DNA of 64,000 bases from Ampelomyces quisqualis (lineage: Eukaryota > Ascomycota > Dothideomycetes > Pleosporales > Phaeosphaeriaceae). The notes beneath the pieces were generated by a model. The model was not told where the DNA came from and searched no databases. It saw only the letters and a list, made by a program, of their open reading frames with translations. Position 1 is the stretch's first letter. Every line of letters begins with the position of its first letter. The position numbers and the translations under genes are program-made. This document shows positions 34,501 to 44,199 of this stretch, in pieces. The stretch spans positions 868,001-932,000 of the forward strand of contig JAGTXZ010000003.1 of assembly GCA_018398575.1 (NCBI GenBank), in the 5' to 3' direction.

Positions 34501-36992
34501 TCTTTAAGAATAATCTTATAATTATACAAATAATAAGAAGGCAATTAATTAGCTACTAACTTGCTAAATATATTCTAATACTAGAAGTAACAGGTAGGTA
34601 ATCTCTTATCTAATTGGCTTTAATTGTCTGCGTTGTCCTTAGAGGCAAGGATCCTATTAATCTTATAGAGGCTTATTGTAAAGAACTTGTTCTAGGGCTT
34701 CTTTATAATAAAGTAAAATGCATTAGCAGAAATAAGAGCAATGCAGGTAGTTAAAGGGGGTTTAGACTCTAAGCAGTTTTGCTTAGTTAGGGTATAAAGG
34801 ATCTCTAAGATTTTTTAGGCTAATAGAAGCTTTAAGCATCTCTTAATACAATAAATAGAAGAAGAGAAACAGTAAGGACTATTTTAGATACAATAGTCTT
34901 CTTTCTCTTATAGAGCGTTGCGTTGTTGCACATCAAGATAAACAGTAGCTAGTACTATAGCTTAATATAGAATAGTAGGAATAAGAGGTAAAGAATTATA
35001 TAAACAAGAGTACTTAGATAGCTAAATAAACTGTAACCTATCTGTGTCTAATTAAATCTTAAATTATCTTAACTATTAGAGGCTAAGTATACAATCCTAA
35101 GACCTAAGATTAAGAATAAAAAATAGATAGTTCAAAATCTTTTAGCTATTAATATTTAAGTGTAGTTAAATATATTAAGTAACTAAAGAAGTAATCTAAT
35201 CCTTAAAGCTGCGTACTTAAACCTAGAAGGGGAGCTTCTAAATAGGTTGCTGCAAGGCTTTAGAAATAAATAAGACAATTTGTAAATTTAAAAATAAGAA
35301 ACTTTAAGTACTAGTGTTAACAAGAGTATTAAGGCGTAAGCTAAGGCCTTAGTTGTAAAGAAGCGTAGGTATAAAGAAATAGAGACTGCAAAACAAATAA
35401 GAAAGGTTAAGGTAGAATAGATTGTAACAGCTTAGGCCTAAAGAGAAATGTTTTCTTAGGCGCTTCTATTTCTTGTATAATACACCTTCTAATTAGGTTG
35501 CTCTTAAGTATCTTTATACTTATCTACTTCTATAGCTTTAATCTAACGCATACAAAGCTTTGTACAGTTACTAGAGTAGTATCTTAGCTTACTGCAATTA
35601 TAACAACTACTAAAGGTCTTTTGTTGTTCTAGCTCAAGAGTCTTTATAGAAAGACGCACTGTTATAGATTAATAGACTAGCGCAGAATTTGTTAGAGCGC
35701 TAGTAGTAGTAGTCTAATTTAGCTCTAAATTCTGTTGTAGAGCTAACCTAATTAGCAACCTAGTAGCAGCTAGTGTTATACTTAGTGTAGAGTTGTTCTT
35801 CTGCTCTATATTGTATATAGTAAGGTGTTCTACTATCTAATTAAATAAGTTCTTCTATTAGTACCTAAATCCTAGGTTAGGGGCTCGCAACCCTAGCGTA
35901 ATCTTAGTTTATAAGTAGTAAAACTACTCTAAAGAAGGTACTTGTCTCTTAACTGCAGAACTTAGAAACCTAGCTTTAAATAAGGAGAACGTTTCTTCTT
36001 TAGTTATCTGTATTTAATTAAAAGCTGCTTAGCTTTTAGCTACCTTATTACCTGTAATAAAGTAAAACTTAAGTAGCTTAATTATTTGCTTAGCGTTCTA
36101 GAATTGCTCTTAATTAGTATCTAATAAATATTGTAGCTTAAGATAGCCCTTAGCTAATCCTGTAGTGTAGCCCTATACTAAGGCTATGCGTTGTCTTTTA
36201 GTCTAATAGTAATCTAAGTTAATCTTAAGTTAATCCTAGATAAAGGCCTGCTATTAGCAGAAGGTAGAATCTTTTCTATTACTAAGATTGTTTATATTAG
36301 GCGTTTTCTTAGATTGTTAAAGTTAGTAAGAGCCTTTATAGTAATGTAAGTACTTAGATATAAAGCTATTAGATAAACAGCAGAGTGCAGAATTATTCTA
36401 GAGTAATTTAGTAGTAAGTAGAGGCTTGTCTAGTCCTATTAACAGAGTTAGTCCTTTCTTAAGGAAATTAATTTCTGCTAAAGCCTGTTTTAAATCTTGT
36501 TGTAATTAATTAACCTCTATTTAAGCAAAGGTTAGATTTAGTACAGCTCTAGGCTAAGGAGGTTCTTTAGTATCTGTCTTTTTTGCTTTAGCACTCTGTT
36601 GCTAGGTTGTTACAGTTAATACAGAGTTGTCTTAGAGAAAGGCTTCTAAAGTTAGTTCTTTAGGGGGAGTTATTAGCGTTGCCTCTAATACTCCTAGGTT
36701 ATTAATAGTCTCTAAGTTTCTATTGTAGCGCTAAACGCAACTTTTCTAAAGTAATCCTAACTATTATGTTAATAGGAAGATCTAAACCTAAAGGCTATAA
36801 TATTACAGGTTAATTTAAAATAGCTGTTAAGCTGTTAAGAGATCTAAGGGATCCTAACTGTGTTTAATAGATTTAAGGTTGCAAACAGATCTAATTTAGA
36901 TAGGGTTTTAGACGTTTTAACGCAATCTTTTTAAAAGTAAATTGCAATATTATATAAATGCTATTACTAGCAGGACAAAGTTTCTCTTGTAA

Positions 36993-37291
36993 TGTAACAA
37001 CGCAGGTAAGTACAGCTATTAGAATTAAATTAGATACGTATTAGAGGCATATAAGAGTGCGTGTTATATTAGAGATTCTAGATTGGCTATATACCTATAG
37101 GTCTTGTACAGAAGAACAAGAGAAACTTGTCCTCTATCTATGCTATAGGCTTATATTTATAGTAGGCGTAGCAGCTAAGTTAGAGCGCTGTTAAAGCGCT
37201 TTTAGTTCTAATCTACTAGCTCCCTATATAATCTGTTACTAAGCCTTTATAAGGTATTAGATGTAACATGTATTTGTATGTGCTTGTTACA
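36993..37291 (-). repeat. LTR (5' LTR of the nested Gypsy element)
   Basis: 299 bp. Plus strand begins TGTAACAACGCAGGT and ends TTGTTACA, followed by the target duplication AGTTT at 37292-37296. Confidence 0.95.
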
Positions 37292-37825
37292 AGTTTAATG
37301 CTAGAGTAGTACTAGATACTAATTAAGATAGTCTATATCTTAATATATATCTGCAGCTCTATATTAAGGTATAAACCTATATTAACAATAGGTTTAAACT
37401 ATAGCTTTCTCTTCTAGCTTTACCTACTAGTGCTAAGAATTAGTAAGTAAGTTCTTAGCTTAATTTATTGCACTCTAAACTAATATAACTGTTTTAGCCA
37501 AATACTTCTACTATCTAGTACGTTAATCTCTAGACTAATCTATGTCTACCTAGCTCTACTAGAAGAGGTAAGTAAGGTCTTTAATTCTAATATAGTATAG
37601 TACGTACTTACTTATACTATAACTTAAGCTCTTACTATCTTTAACTTAGAATTTTGTTATATCTTTTAACTTCTTATACTCTTCTTATATAGCATGTTGT
37701 GTACTATATAACATAACTATACTATACTACTAGTTCTGCCTAGTTAATAGCTTAAGTTACTCTTTTCTTTTATCTTATTTTGTATTCTACTTAAAGTGTT
37801 AGTTTTTACTCTAACTAACTCTAAC

Positions 37826-38880
37826 AACGCCTACACAACAACAAAAGAAGCTAGAGGTTATTATTCTAGATAATACACTTAAAAAATACTAAGCTGTTTT
37901 TATACTAGTAAAAAGTTATATTAGAAAGACTGCTACTAAGACTGCCTGCTAATAGTTAATTGCAAGAACTTTCTCTATGCTTACTCTACAGCCTATAGCT
38001 ACTAAGATTCTAATTCTAGTTATTGCTATTCTAGTTAGAATACAAGTTGTTTAAGAGAGTTACTTTATAAGATAGAAGTTTATTAAATATAACATTATAT
38101 GTAAGATATTATCTGTTATACTATACTCTTTAAGTAATAAGTTCTTACTAACTTTTTCTCTAAAGAAGATAGCCTACTAGGCTATAAATGCTTAAATCTC
38201 TTTTACTAATAACTTTGTCTAATTACTACTACTAGAGCTACGTTATATTAATCTAGATATCTCTACTATTCTACTATACCTTATGTCTAATATTAGAAAG
38301 AATAGGATTATATACCTTCTTAAGAGCGTAGATAGTATTAGTACTATTAGAGAATTAGTAGTTAAAAGCAACTACTTTAAGAAGGGCTAGAAAGGCAAGT
38401 ATATTGTGTATATTGCTCTTAAAATATATAAAGATATAGATAAGTAGAGGTTAGAATAGAATCTCTCTCTAGTTAAGTAGTAGTAGTCTAAGAAGAAGAA
38501 GGCTATTAAGAAGAAGTAATCTAGCAGTAAATTGCGTAAGCCTTTTATATAAGTTAAGAAGGAGGTTAAAAAAGAGATTAAGAAAGAGGTAAAAAGAGAG
38601 GTTAAGAGAGAGGTTAAGGGTAAATATTCTAGCTATGTTAGGAATTAGATTATAAGCTAAACTACAAGTTAGATTAAAAACTAAGGTAGAGGTTAAGATA
38701 GAGATTGTAGTAAGAGTTAGAATAGAGATAACAGGTTGTCTAAAATAGCAAGAAAGTAGGCTATCTCCTAGCTCTTAGATATCTAAAAGAGTTTTTCTTT
38801 ACCTTAGAATAATACTAGGCTATATAGTCTACGCTAGAGGTAGTATACTATAAAAGGTAGTATAGTACTATTAAGAAGTT
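37826..38880 (+). pseudogene. Second plus-strand frame of the DNA transposon, Lys/Glu-repeat protein
   Basis: Downstream of the transposase a second frame (TPTQQQKKLEVIILDN onward) can be followed for about 350 codons with RIP-type stops. CTA codons are frequent where CCA (proline) would fit. It includes RELVVKSNYFKKG and a charged tract VKKEVKKEIKKEVKREVK near 38,555-38,610. Start and end cannot be set. No family is recognised. An alternative is that the frame is fortuitous in low-complexity AT-rich DNA. Confidence 0.4.
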
Positions 38881-39799
38881 AGCTCTTTTTTTCTTTACTT
38901 ACTAGCATAGACTTACGCTAGGCTTTAAAGTATTAAACTATAATTCTAAGTAGGTTAAGATTACTAAGTAAGATTAAGTAAAGACTGTAAAGTATAAGAA
39001 AGCTAATAGCTATTGTAGTATAGTAGAAGATTACATAAATAAATTATAAAAATATTAAGTAAGCTGCTTAGATAGTACATTAGGTAATCTTTTAAGAAAG
39101 TTAAACAGTATCTAATATATTATTGCATAAAGAATCTAATTTAAAATTTTTACTCCTACTATCCTACACTAAATATGTAATAAGGCACGTGCATAGCTAT
39201 TATAGCCTACTCTTACTTATAGCGCACTAAAATAATACTAGCGCTTAGTACTATATATATTATACTACACAAGAAATTCTAGCTTTAGAATTTTTATACT
39301 TACCTTTTGGCTGCAGCTTGCAGCCTTAGTATAAGTAGAAGAAATTACGTAGTATTAATTTTAAGGGTAAGGCGCCTATCCTATTACAAAATGCAGATTA
39401 AGTCTTTACTACCTACTTTCTAAGACTTATATATAAAAGTGCTATATTATATATATACTAGGGATATAGGCTTAGCCTTAAATCTTTAGGCTACCTGCCT
39501 ATTAGTTCTATCCTAAGCTCTACTTTCTTATAGCTAGTTTCTAATATAGATAAAAAGCTTAGGCTATATTAGTACTTACTTTAGAGTTTAGACTCTAGCT
39601 CTAGAGTTCTAAATAGCAGTATAAAGCTTATAACAATTACATAACTTATAAGACACTAGGTCTCTTCTTTCTACTAGTAGCTACTTTTCTACTCTTCTAT
39701 CTTTAGTTAAGTAAATAGCTATCTTAACTTTAGTTACTACTTTCTTAACTATACACTATATAGTCTATATATAAACTTTAAAGTTTAAGAGTAGTATAA

Positions 39800-40520
39800 A
39801 TATACTACTTATAGTACTTAGTTATATTATATACTTATATACTATATTTATATACTATACTTATAACGTTATATACTTTATACTAAAAATAAAAAGTATA
39901 TTTTTTTAATATACTTAGCTAGTATATTTTTTAGAACTTAACCTTAACTACCTTTGTCTTTTTAATCTAGAAAAAACCTATACTAATACTAAATATCTAT
40001 ATATAGCAGACTCTAGGTAGTAGAGAAGAGTTATAGCACTTTTTAATATACTTTGTAATACACTAGAGAGTGCTACAACACTCTTGCTTATAACTAGTCT
40101 TATTTAATTAGTTAGTATAAACTATAAAGAAAACTATATAAGTTAGAAAAACTTACTTAAGAAGAACTTTAATAACATTAAACATAATACTATAGTCCTT
40201 AATACTAGCTACTTTTTTTAGATTATCTAGCAGGATTATTATAGTAGTCTTGCCCTTAATAATATCTTTTCTATTCTTTTGTAAGTTTGTATAGTAAATT
40301 ACAGGCATCTTAGTAAAAGTAGAGAAGAACTAATATTCTTGTTAGATAAAAACTAAAAAAGAAAGAGACAAAAGAAAAGAAAGAAGAAAACTTACTACTA
40401 TATTAGGAATTTCTAGACTGCTATTAACTAGGCAGGTAGTATAGAAGTAGCCCTTAGGCTTAACCTACTAGATAATAATTATAGGCAGTATTGTTACTAT
40501 TTTATTAGCATGTTTAAAAG
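39800..40520 (-). pseudogene. Probable intron-containing minus-strand gene in the DNA transposon
   Basis: Reading leftward from about 40,520: an exon-like stretch (KHANKIVTIL, VKPKGYFYTTCLVNSSLEIPNIV) ends at a GTAAGTTTTC donor near 40,400; after a pyrimidine-rich stretch with CTAAC and an AG acceptor, a fully open 50-codon stretch begins MPVIYYTNLQKN and continues VASIKDYSIMFNVIKVLL to a second GTAAGTTTTT donor near 40,157; a TACTAAC branch site and an AG acceptor follow, and the frame reopens as KSVVALSSVLQSILKSA. Two donor, branch and acceptor sets with in-phase joining are hard to get by chance. Product unknown; ends uncertain. Confidence 0.45.
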
Positions 40521-40714
40521 AGAAGAAAAAAGAAGAAATTAAGTATATAGCGCTTAGCTAGATATTTGCCCTTAACTTTAATACTCTTTTTGTAACTGTA
40601 GCAGAGCTAAGATTTAAACCTAAGTGCTAGGTAAGATAATAAAGAGGATTACAAAATGTTTACTTGTACCAAGTAGTGTCTTTATTTAAGGATAAGGTTT
40701 GCATAGATCTAAGG

Positions 40715-40766
40715 TTTGAAGTTCTAAATAATTTTGGCGGGCCACCTGCTTATAGTCCTCTGTACT
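40715..40766 (-). repeat. Right terminal inverted repeat
   Basis: Inverted partner of 28636-28687. Read on the minus strand it begins AGTACAGAGGACTATAAGC. The sequence changes abruptly from AT-rich to balanced composition just outside it. Confidence 0.92.
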
Positions 40767-40768
40767 AA

Positions 40769-41241
40769 GTGTTCCACCAATCACAACAGTGCGCAAACGG
40801 GATAACGTTATGAATGAGCTTCCTTGGCCTCCTTGGCGACAGCTGAAAGCTCACAAGAGCAAAGGCTTCGTGGATCCAATCATGAGCTCATCATTATTGA
40901 GCTTTGGCTTCGGATTAAGCATACGCTACAATTTGGTTTCCTGCATATTCCAGTGTCATCCCGCGAGCATGGACTGGCATTGTCTTCATCGAGAAGACCA
41001 AAATATCCACTGCGCTTGAAAGTTGCTGGAACGATCAAGTCTCACATCAGAATTTGAAGCAGTCCTTGAATGATGTGTGCGGGTTTTGTGCACAGCACGT
41101 AAAACTTGTTGTTTCCAAGGTTGTTGGACGAATTACTTCTCGGTGTCGCCGTGTATGCAACGTTTGGGCAACAAGGCACGCCTGATCATTGACGTCGTAC
41201 CCAGCGGAACAGAGTCCATTTCTGTGAAAATTCTTCGCATT
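40769..41241. other. Spacer between transposon and rhodopsin-type gene
   Basis: 473 bp of normal composition directly outside the right TIR; 3' flank of the minus-strand membrane protein gene. No gene seen. Confidence 0.5.
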
Positions 41242-42586
41242 TTACACAGGTGGCATTCGTAATTCAGACGACAATCGCTTGAAAGACCGATTATCATAGC
41301 CGTGCTCTGGTAGGAGTTTGGCGGTGGTTGGGTGTGCAGCAAGATTTCTCAGCGGTATGCTCCTCGAATTTACCGGCCTCCATCTCGACGACGTTTGCTT
41401 TGTGCGAGAGTTGTTCGGGAATACGTTTGCAACCATGGGGCGGAGTGGGGGAATACTGACGCAGATGATGCCGAAACTGCACTCAATTACCGACACGCTC
41501 AGGATGGGAACGCTTTGATCTGTCATAGTCAGGAGCTGTCATTCTTACGCCATGTACAAAAGCCTACAGGGAAAGTCTAGAACTCGCAGATTGACCAAGT
41601 ACGCAATTCGAACTATACCCGCAATGCAAGCACTGGAGACTGATTAGAATTGCCTGGCAAATAGAGCGCCGACTTACCCAGTACCACCAACGAATAGCAC
41701 ACATAAGACTATACGTTGCTTCAGTGGCAGGTCTGAAGGGGGCAATATGGTCAGTTTGTGACCGGAAATATGATCTAGGATGAACTCACTTAGCCTCCAT
41801 AGATGTGGAATCGGGAGTACGCAAAGGACAAAGTCAGTGAGTACATTGATTGCCGAGCTAGCGTATACGTAATTCATATAGTTGATGCAAATGCCCTGTG
41901 GGGTCAAGCTCCATGCGTCGGATATTGGTCTGCACTGGAAGATAGGCACAAATATACCACAAATCAAGAGGCTAATGGTAACAAACAAGGTGGCAAACAT
42001 GATTATCCGGAAGGTGTGATTTTGAATGAAGCGTAGGTAAGATGAGATGATGGCAACCTTGGTCAAGGCGATGGCGGAAGCATACAGTATCTGACAGACG
42101 AGAAGGAACTGCTTGGATATAAGCTGCCGCTCACCTCGAAGACCTCTGGGAGGACTCACTAAAAGGCAACTTTTGACGTCCTCAAGTATGGTCTCCATCG
42201 GGAGAAGCCATATATGAGTCCCGAGACCTGAACGGGAAGCTGTTCTGTATGTAAGCCGTTGGGACATTCAGTAAATTAGAGACGCAGTACCAGCAATGCA
42301 TGTCGAGGCAAGTGCTAACGTGAATACAGCGGCAATCACGACCAAGACTGTCGCTCGTTTAGTACATGTGTAAGCGGGAGGTGTGTTTGTATTTACCATC
42401 GTCGGCGAAAATTCGCTTCAAAAACCTGATCCTTGCAAACAACCGCAAGCTCACTATCAACATCACCAGACTCATGAGGACTATGTTTGTAGTCCGAACG
42501 CGCGAGACCCGGGATGAGGTATCACTGAGATTGATCTGGCTGATATCCACGTGTAGACCCCCAATCTCGACGAACTGATCCGGCAT
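41242..42586 (-). CDS. Fungal rhodopsin-type seven-helix integral membrane protein
   Basis: Seven exons: 42586-42397, 42347-42291, 42239-42160, 42108-41790, 41732-41678, 41632-41568, 41519-41242, all introns GT-AG and 45-57 bp, giving 347 residues. The acceptors of introns 2 and 3 have close alternatives. Landmarks in order: MSLVMLIVSLRLFARI, IFADD, VLVVIAAVFTLALAST, SGLGTHIWLLP, ILYASAIALTKVAIISSYLRF, FVPIFQCRPISDAW, NVLTDFVLCVLPIPHLWRL, VLCVLFVGGTGACIAGIVRI, then VIECSFGIICVSIPPLRPM and a short tail. These match the large fungal family formerly annotated as rhodopsin or PTH11-like membrane proteins, candidate receptors of unknown ligand. No CFEM domain. It lies 476 bp from the transposon end. 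Confidence 0.88.
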
Positions 42587-43626
42587 GTTAACTTTGAAGC
42601 TGTGCAAGGCCAAGGAGTGAAGTAATATCTACCTGCAGGCGCAGGTGAAGGAAGCCGTCAGTGTGGGTGCATTCGAAATCTCAAGGAGAGGATGAACGTC
42701 GGGGCCTTGGAGCATATGCAGGTCAACGGAGGCACACGACGCCAGTGGGCGATGATCTGTTCATCAGCATCAACACATGGTACATCCCCTGCATGGAGCA
42801 GTGAACTTCCATGTTAATCAGACGCTCGAGACATACGGAATTTGCAAAGGTCCGGATATGTTCCCTCTACCATAGGCTGGTATATCCGGGTGATCCCAGC
42901 AGACCAGGTTTGCCGGGTGCGCGACCTCGAGCGCCCCGGTTGTACAGTACTTCGTTCGCTGGATGGCCAATATCGACTGTTGCTGTACCGCAATGAGACC
43001 GATCCGCATCTCCGCATCCTGACCCGAAATACAGGTGCGGAATAACACCTCTCATGGCGATCATGGTTCGCGACATCCATTTGCTAGGTTGCAAAGAGGG
43101 GTATTGTTGTAAAGGTCATGATTGCAGCTGCACGAATATAACACTTCTTGGGACGCGCGGTACAACGTACGGCTGGAACATTGGTGGGGCAACTTCTGTA
43201 GCAGCAGAGCTGAGTGGAGCTGGATACCGTGTGCATTGTTGAGGCGGCGCGCATGCCGGCAGGATAAGATTTAGAGAAGCTGACACCGCGAGTCAGTGTA
43301 GCTATCGATGCCCAATGCCGCAAACCGTCTACGACGACATTGTGCCAGCGTGCACGGTACCGAATGAAACCTCGAAGGATACTAGAGATTTGAAGACCAC
43401 TGCCATCGGCCTGTTGGTACGGTTGCGTTGAAGCCTTTGTACCATAGCTCATTCACAATGATAAAACATAGCTGAGACATTGCGCCGATGTTGGGAGCGA
43501 GGCGCAAGCTGAACGGCTGTTGCTGGGCTCGCAACCCGACATCATAGGTGCATAACGTCAACTGTCTCATAAGAAAGAAAAAGTCATATCGCAGACAACG
43601 ACGCATTGCACCCCTCCCACAAGTAT
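42587..43626. other. 1-kb intergenic stretch, no secure gene
   Basis: Between the rhodopsin-type gene and the MITE. Two overlapping frames (plus 42842-43045, minus 43048-42818) read smoothly, and a short cysteine-rich frame ends at 43242, but none has a start, signal peptide and splice sites that fit together. Confidence 0.4.
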
Positions 43627-44199
43627 CACTGCGGTACAAACGCGGTGTTAAATACCCCGCGTGGAATCGTGTAAAAAGACCCCGCAGAATTCCCCCTAGA
43701 AACACTGCAAAGTCGTCTATATTTACACAGTCTAAGTAAATTTACACAGTAAATATACACTATTTTTAACTTTGTTATTTCTCCTTTTTTTAACCTATAT
43801 CTACTTCTCTTTTAATTACTCTTCTTGCGTCTTTCTACTTACTTTACCCCTCTAAAATACGCCTGCACAAGAGGCAGGATATTTCACGCGCAGGTTAAAA
43901 TCTAGGGTTTAGTAGGTTTAAAACAGAGAGAGAAAGAAAAGGTAGAAAATTAGTAGAGATAGAGAAGAGTTAAAAATAAGTAAGAAAAAGTCTTAGTAGT
44001 AAACACTAAAATCTTACATATAATGCAAAAAAAATTTATACTAATAAAAGTAGCAGGTAAAAAAACACTACCCTAGTGTAAAAAACACTGCAGCTATGTA
44101 AATATCCCCTACGTGCGGTGTTAAAGAGTGAATTTACACGATACTGCAGTGTATATTAACACCGCGCTGGGTATTTAACACCGCATTTGTACCCTAGTG
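43627..44199. mobile_element. 573-bp MITE-like element with about 31-bp TIRs
   Basis: The left end CACTGCGGTACAAACGCGG and the right end (inverted) CACTAGGGTACAAATGCGG continue to match through TGTTAAATACCC. The flanks read TAT on both sides (43624-43626 and 44200-44202), a 2-3 bp target duplication. The core is AT-rich, has no gene, and the motif GCGGTGTTAA recurs near the right end (about 44,117 and 44,155 to 44,185) as subterminal repeats. Size and structure fit a non-autonomous TIR element; superfamily not determined. Confidence 0.85.

Larger units (their letters stand above)
30130..37291 (-). mobile_element. Complete Ty3/Gypsy LTR retrotransposon, RIP-mutated
   Basis: 7,162 bp, bounded by two 299-bp LTRs and the 5-bp target duplication AGTTT (30125-30129 and 37292-37296). 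It lies in minus orientation: gag relics at about 36,800-35,500, pol at about 34,800-31,750. A polypurine tract reads AAGAAGGAGGGTAA on the minus strand at 30442-30429, directly before the 3' LTR. The gag zinc knuckle is visible on the minus strand near 35,570-35,625 (SSCYNCSKL). It is homologous across its length to the element at 57957-64000. It inserted into the transposase gene of the DNA transposon. Confidence 0.92.
28774..37705 (+). pseudogene. RIP-mutated integrase-core-type transposase, interrupted by nested element
   Basis: From ATG 28774 (MPARRLTINLVPFKDKLAAL) one frame stays in register for 452 codons to the insertion at 30129, then resumes in register at 37297 for about 130 more. 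It is full of TAG/TAA codons and never shifts, which is the RIP pattern. The first 60 residues look like a helix-turn-helix region (GLTYKEICTYL). The catalytic core shows three landmark blocks: SI-(D to N)-xYxKL near 29375, RS-(D to N)-xxVET near 29550, and N-Q-R-I-(E to K)-x-W-W near 29670; all three acidic positions now read as the transition product. These blocks belong to the eukaryotic integrase-core (rve-like) DDE transposases common in fungi. Inactive as it stands. Confidence 0.75.
28634..40768 (+). mobile_element. DNA transposon with 52-bp TIRs, split by a nested Gypsy element
   Basis: The left end (28636-28687) and the right end (40715-40766, inverted) match over 52 bp with three differences, all transitions. 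The inverted repeat begins AGTACRGAGGACTATAAGC. The flanks read TAA on both sides (28634-28636 and 40766-40768), so a TAA target duplication is likely; the A/T base next to the repeat is ambiguous. Length is about 12.13 kb, or about 4.96 kb after removing the nested retrotransposon and its duplication. It carries a transposase frame on the plus strand, a second frame after it, and probable exons on the minus strand at the right end. The whole element is AT-rich with many TAG/TAA codons, as expected of RIP. Confidence 0.88.

Noticed and set aside
28700..40700. CRISPR-like or satellite array in the AT-rich island
   Set aside because: The apparent repetitiveness comes from TA-rich composition; the only long repeats are the LTR pair and the TIRs.
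42818..43245. Possible small cysteine-containing secreted protein on either strand
   Set aside because: Short frames read well in places but no signal peptide, ATG and intron set could be combined into a complete gene.
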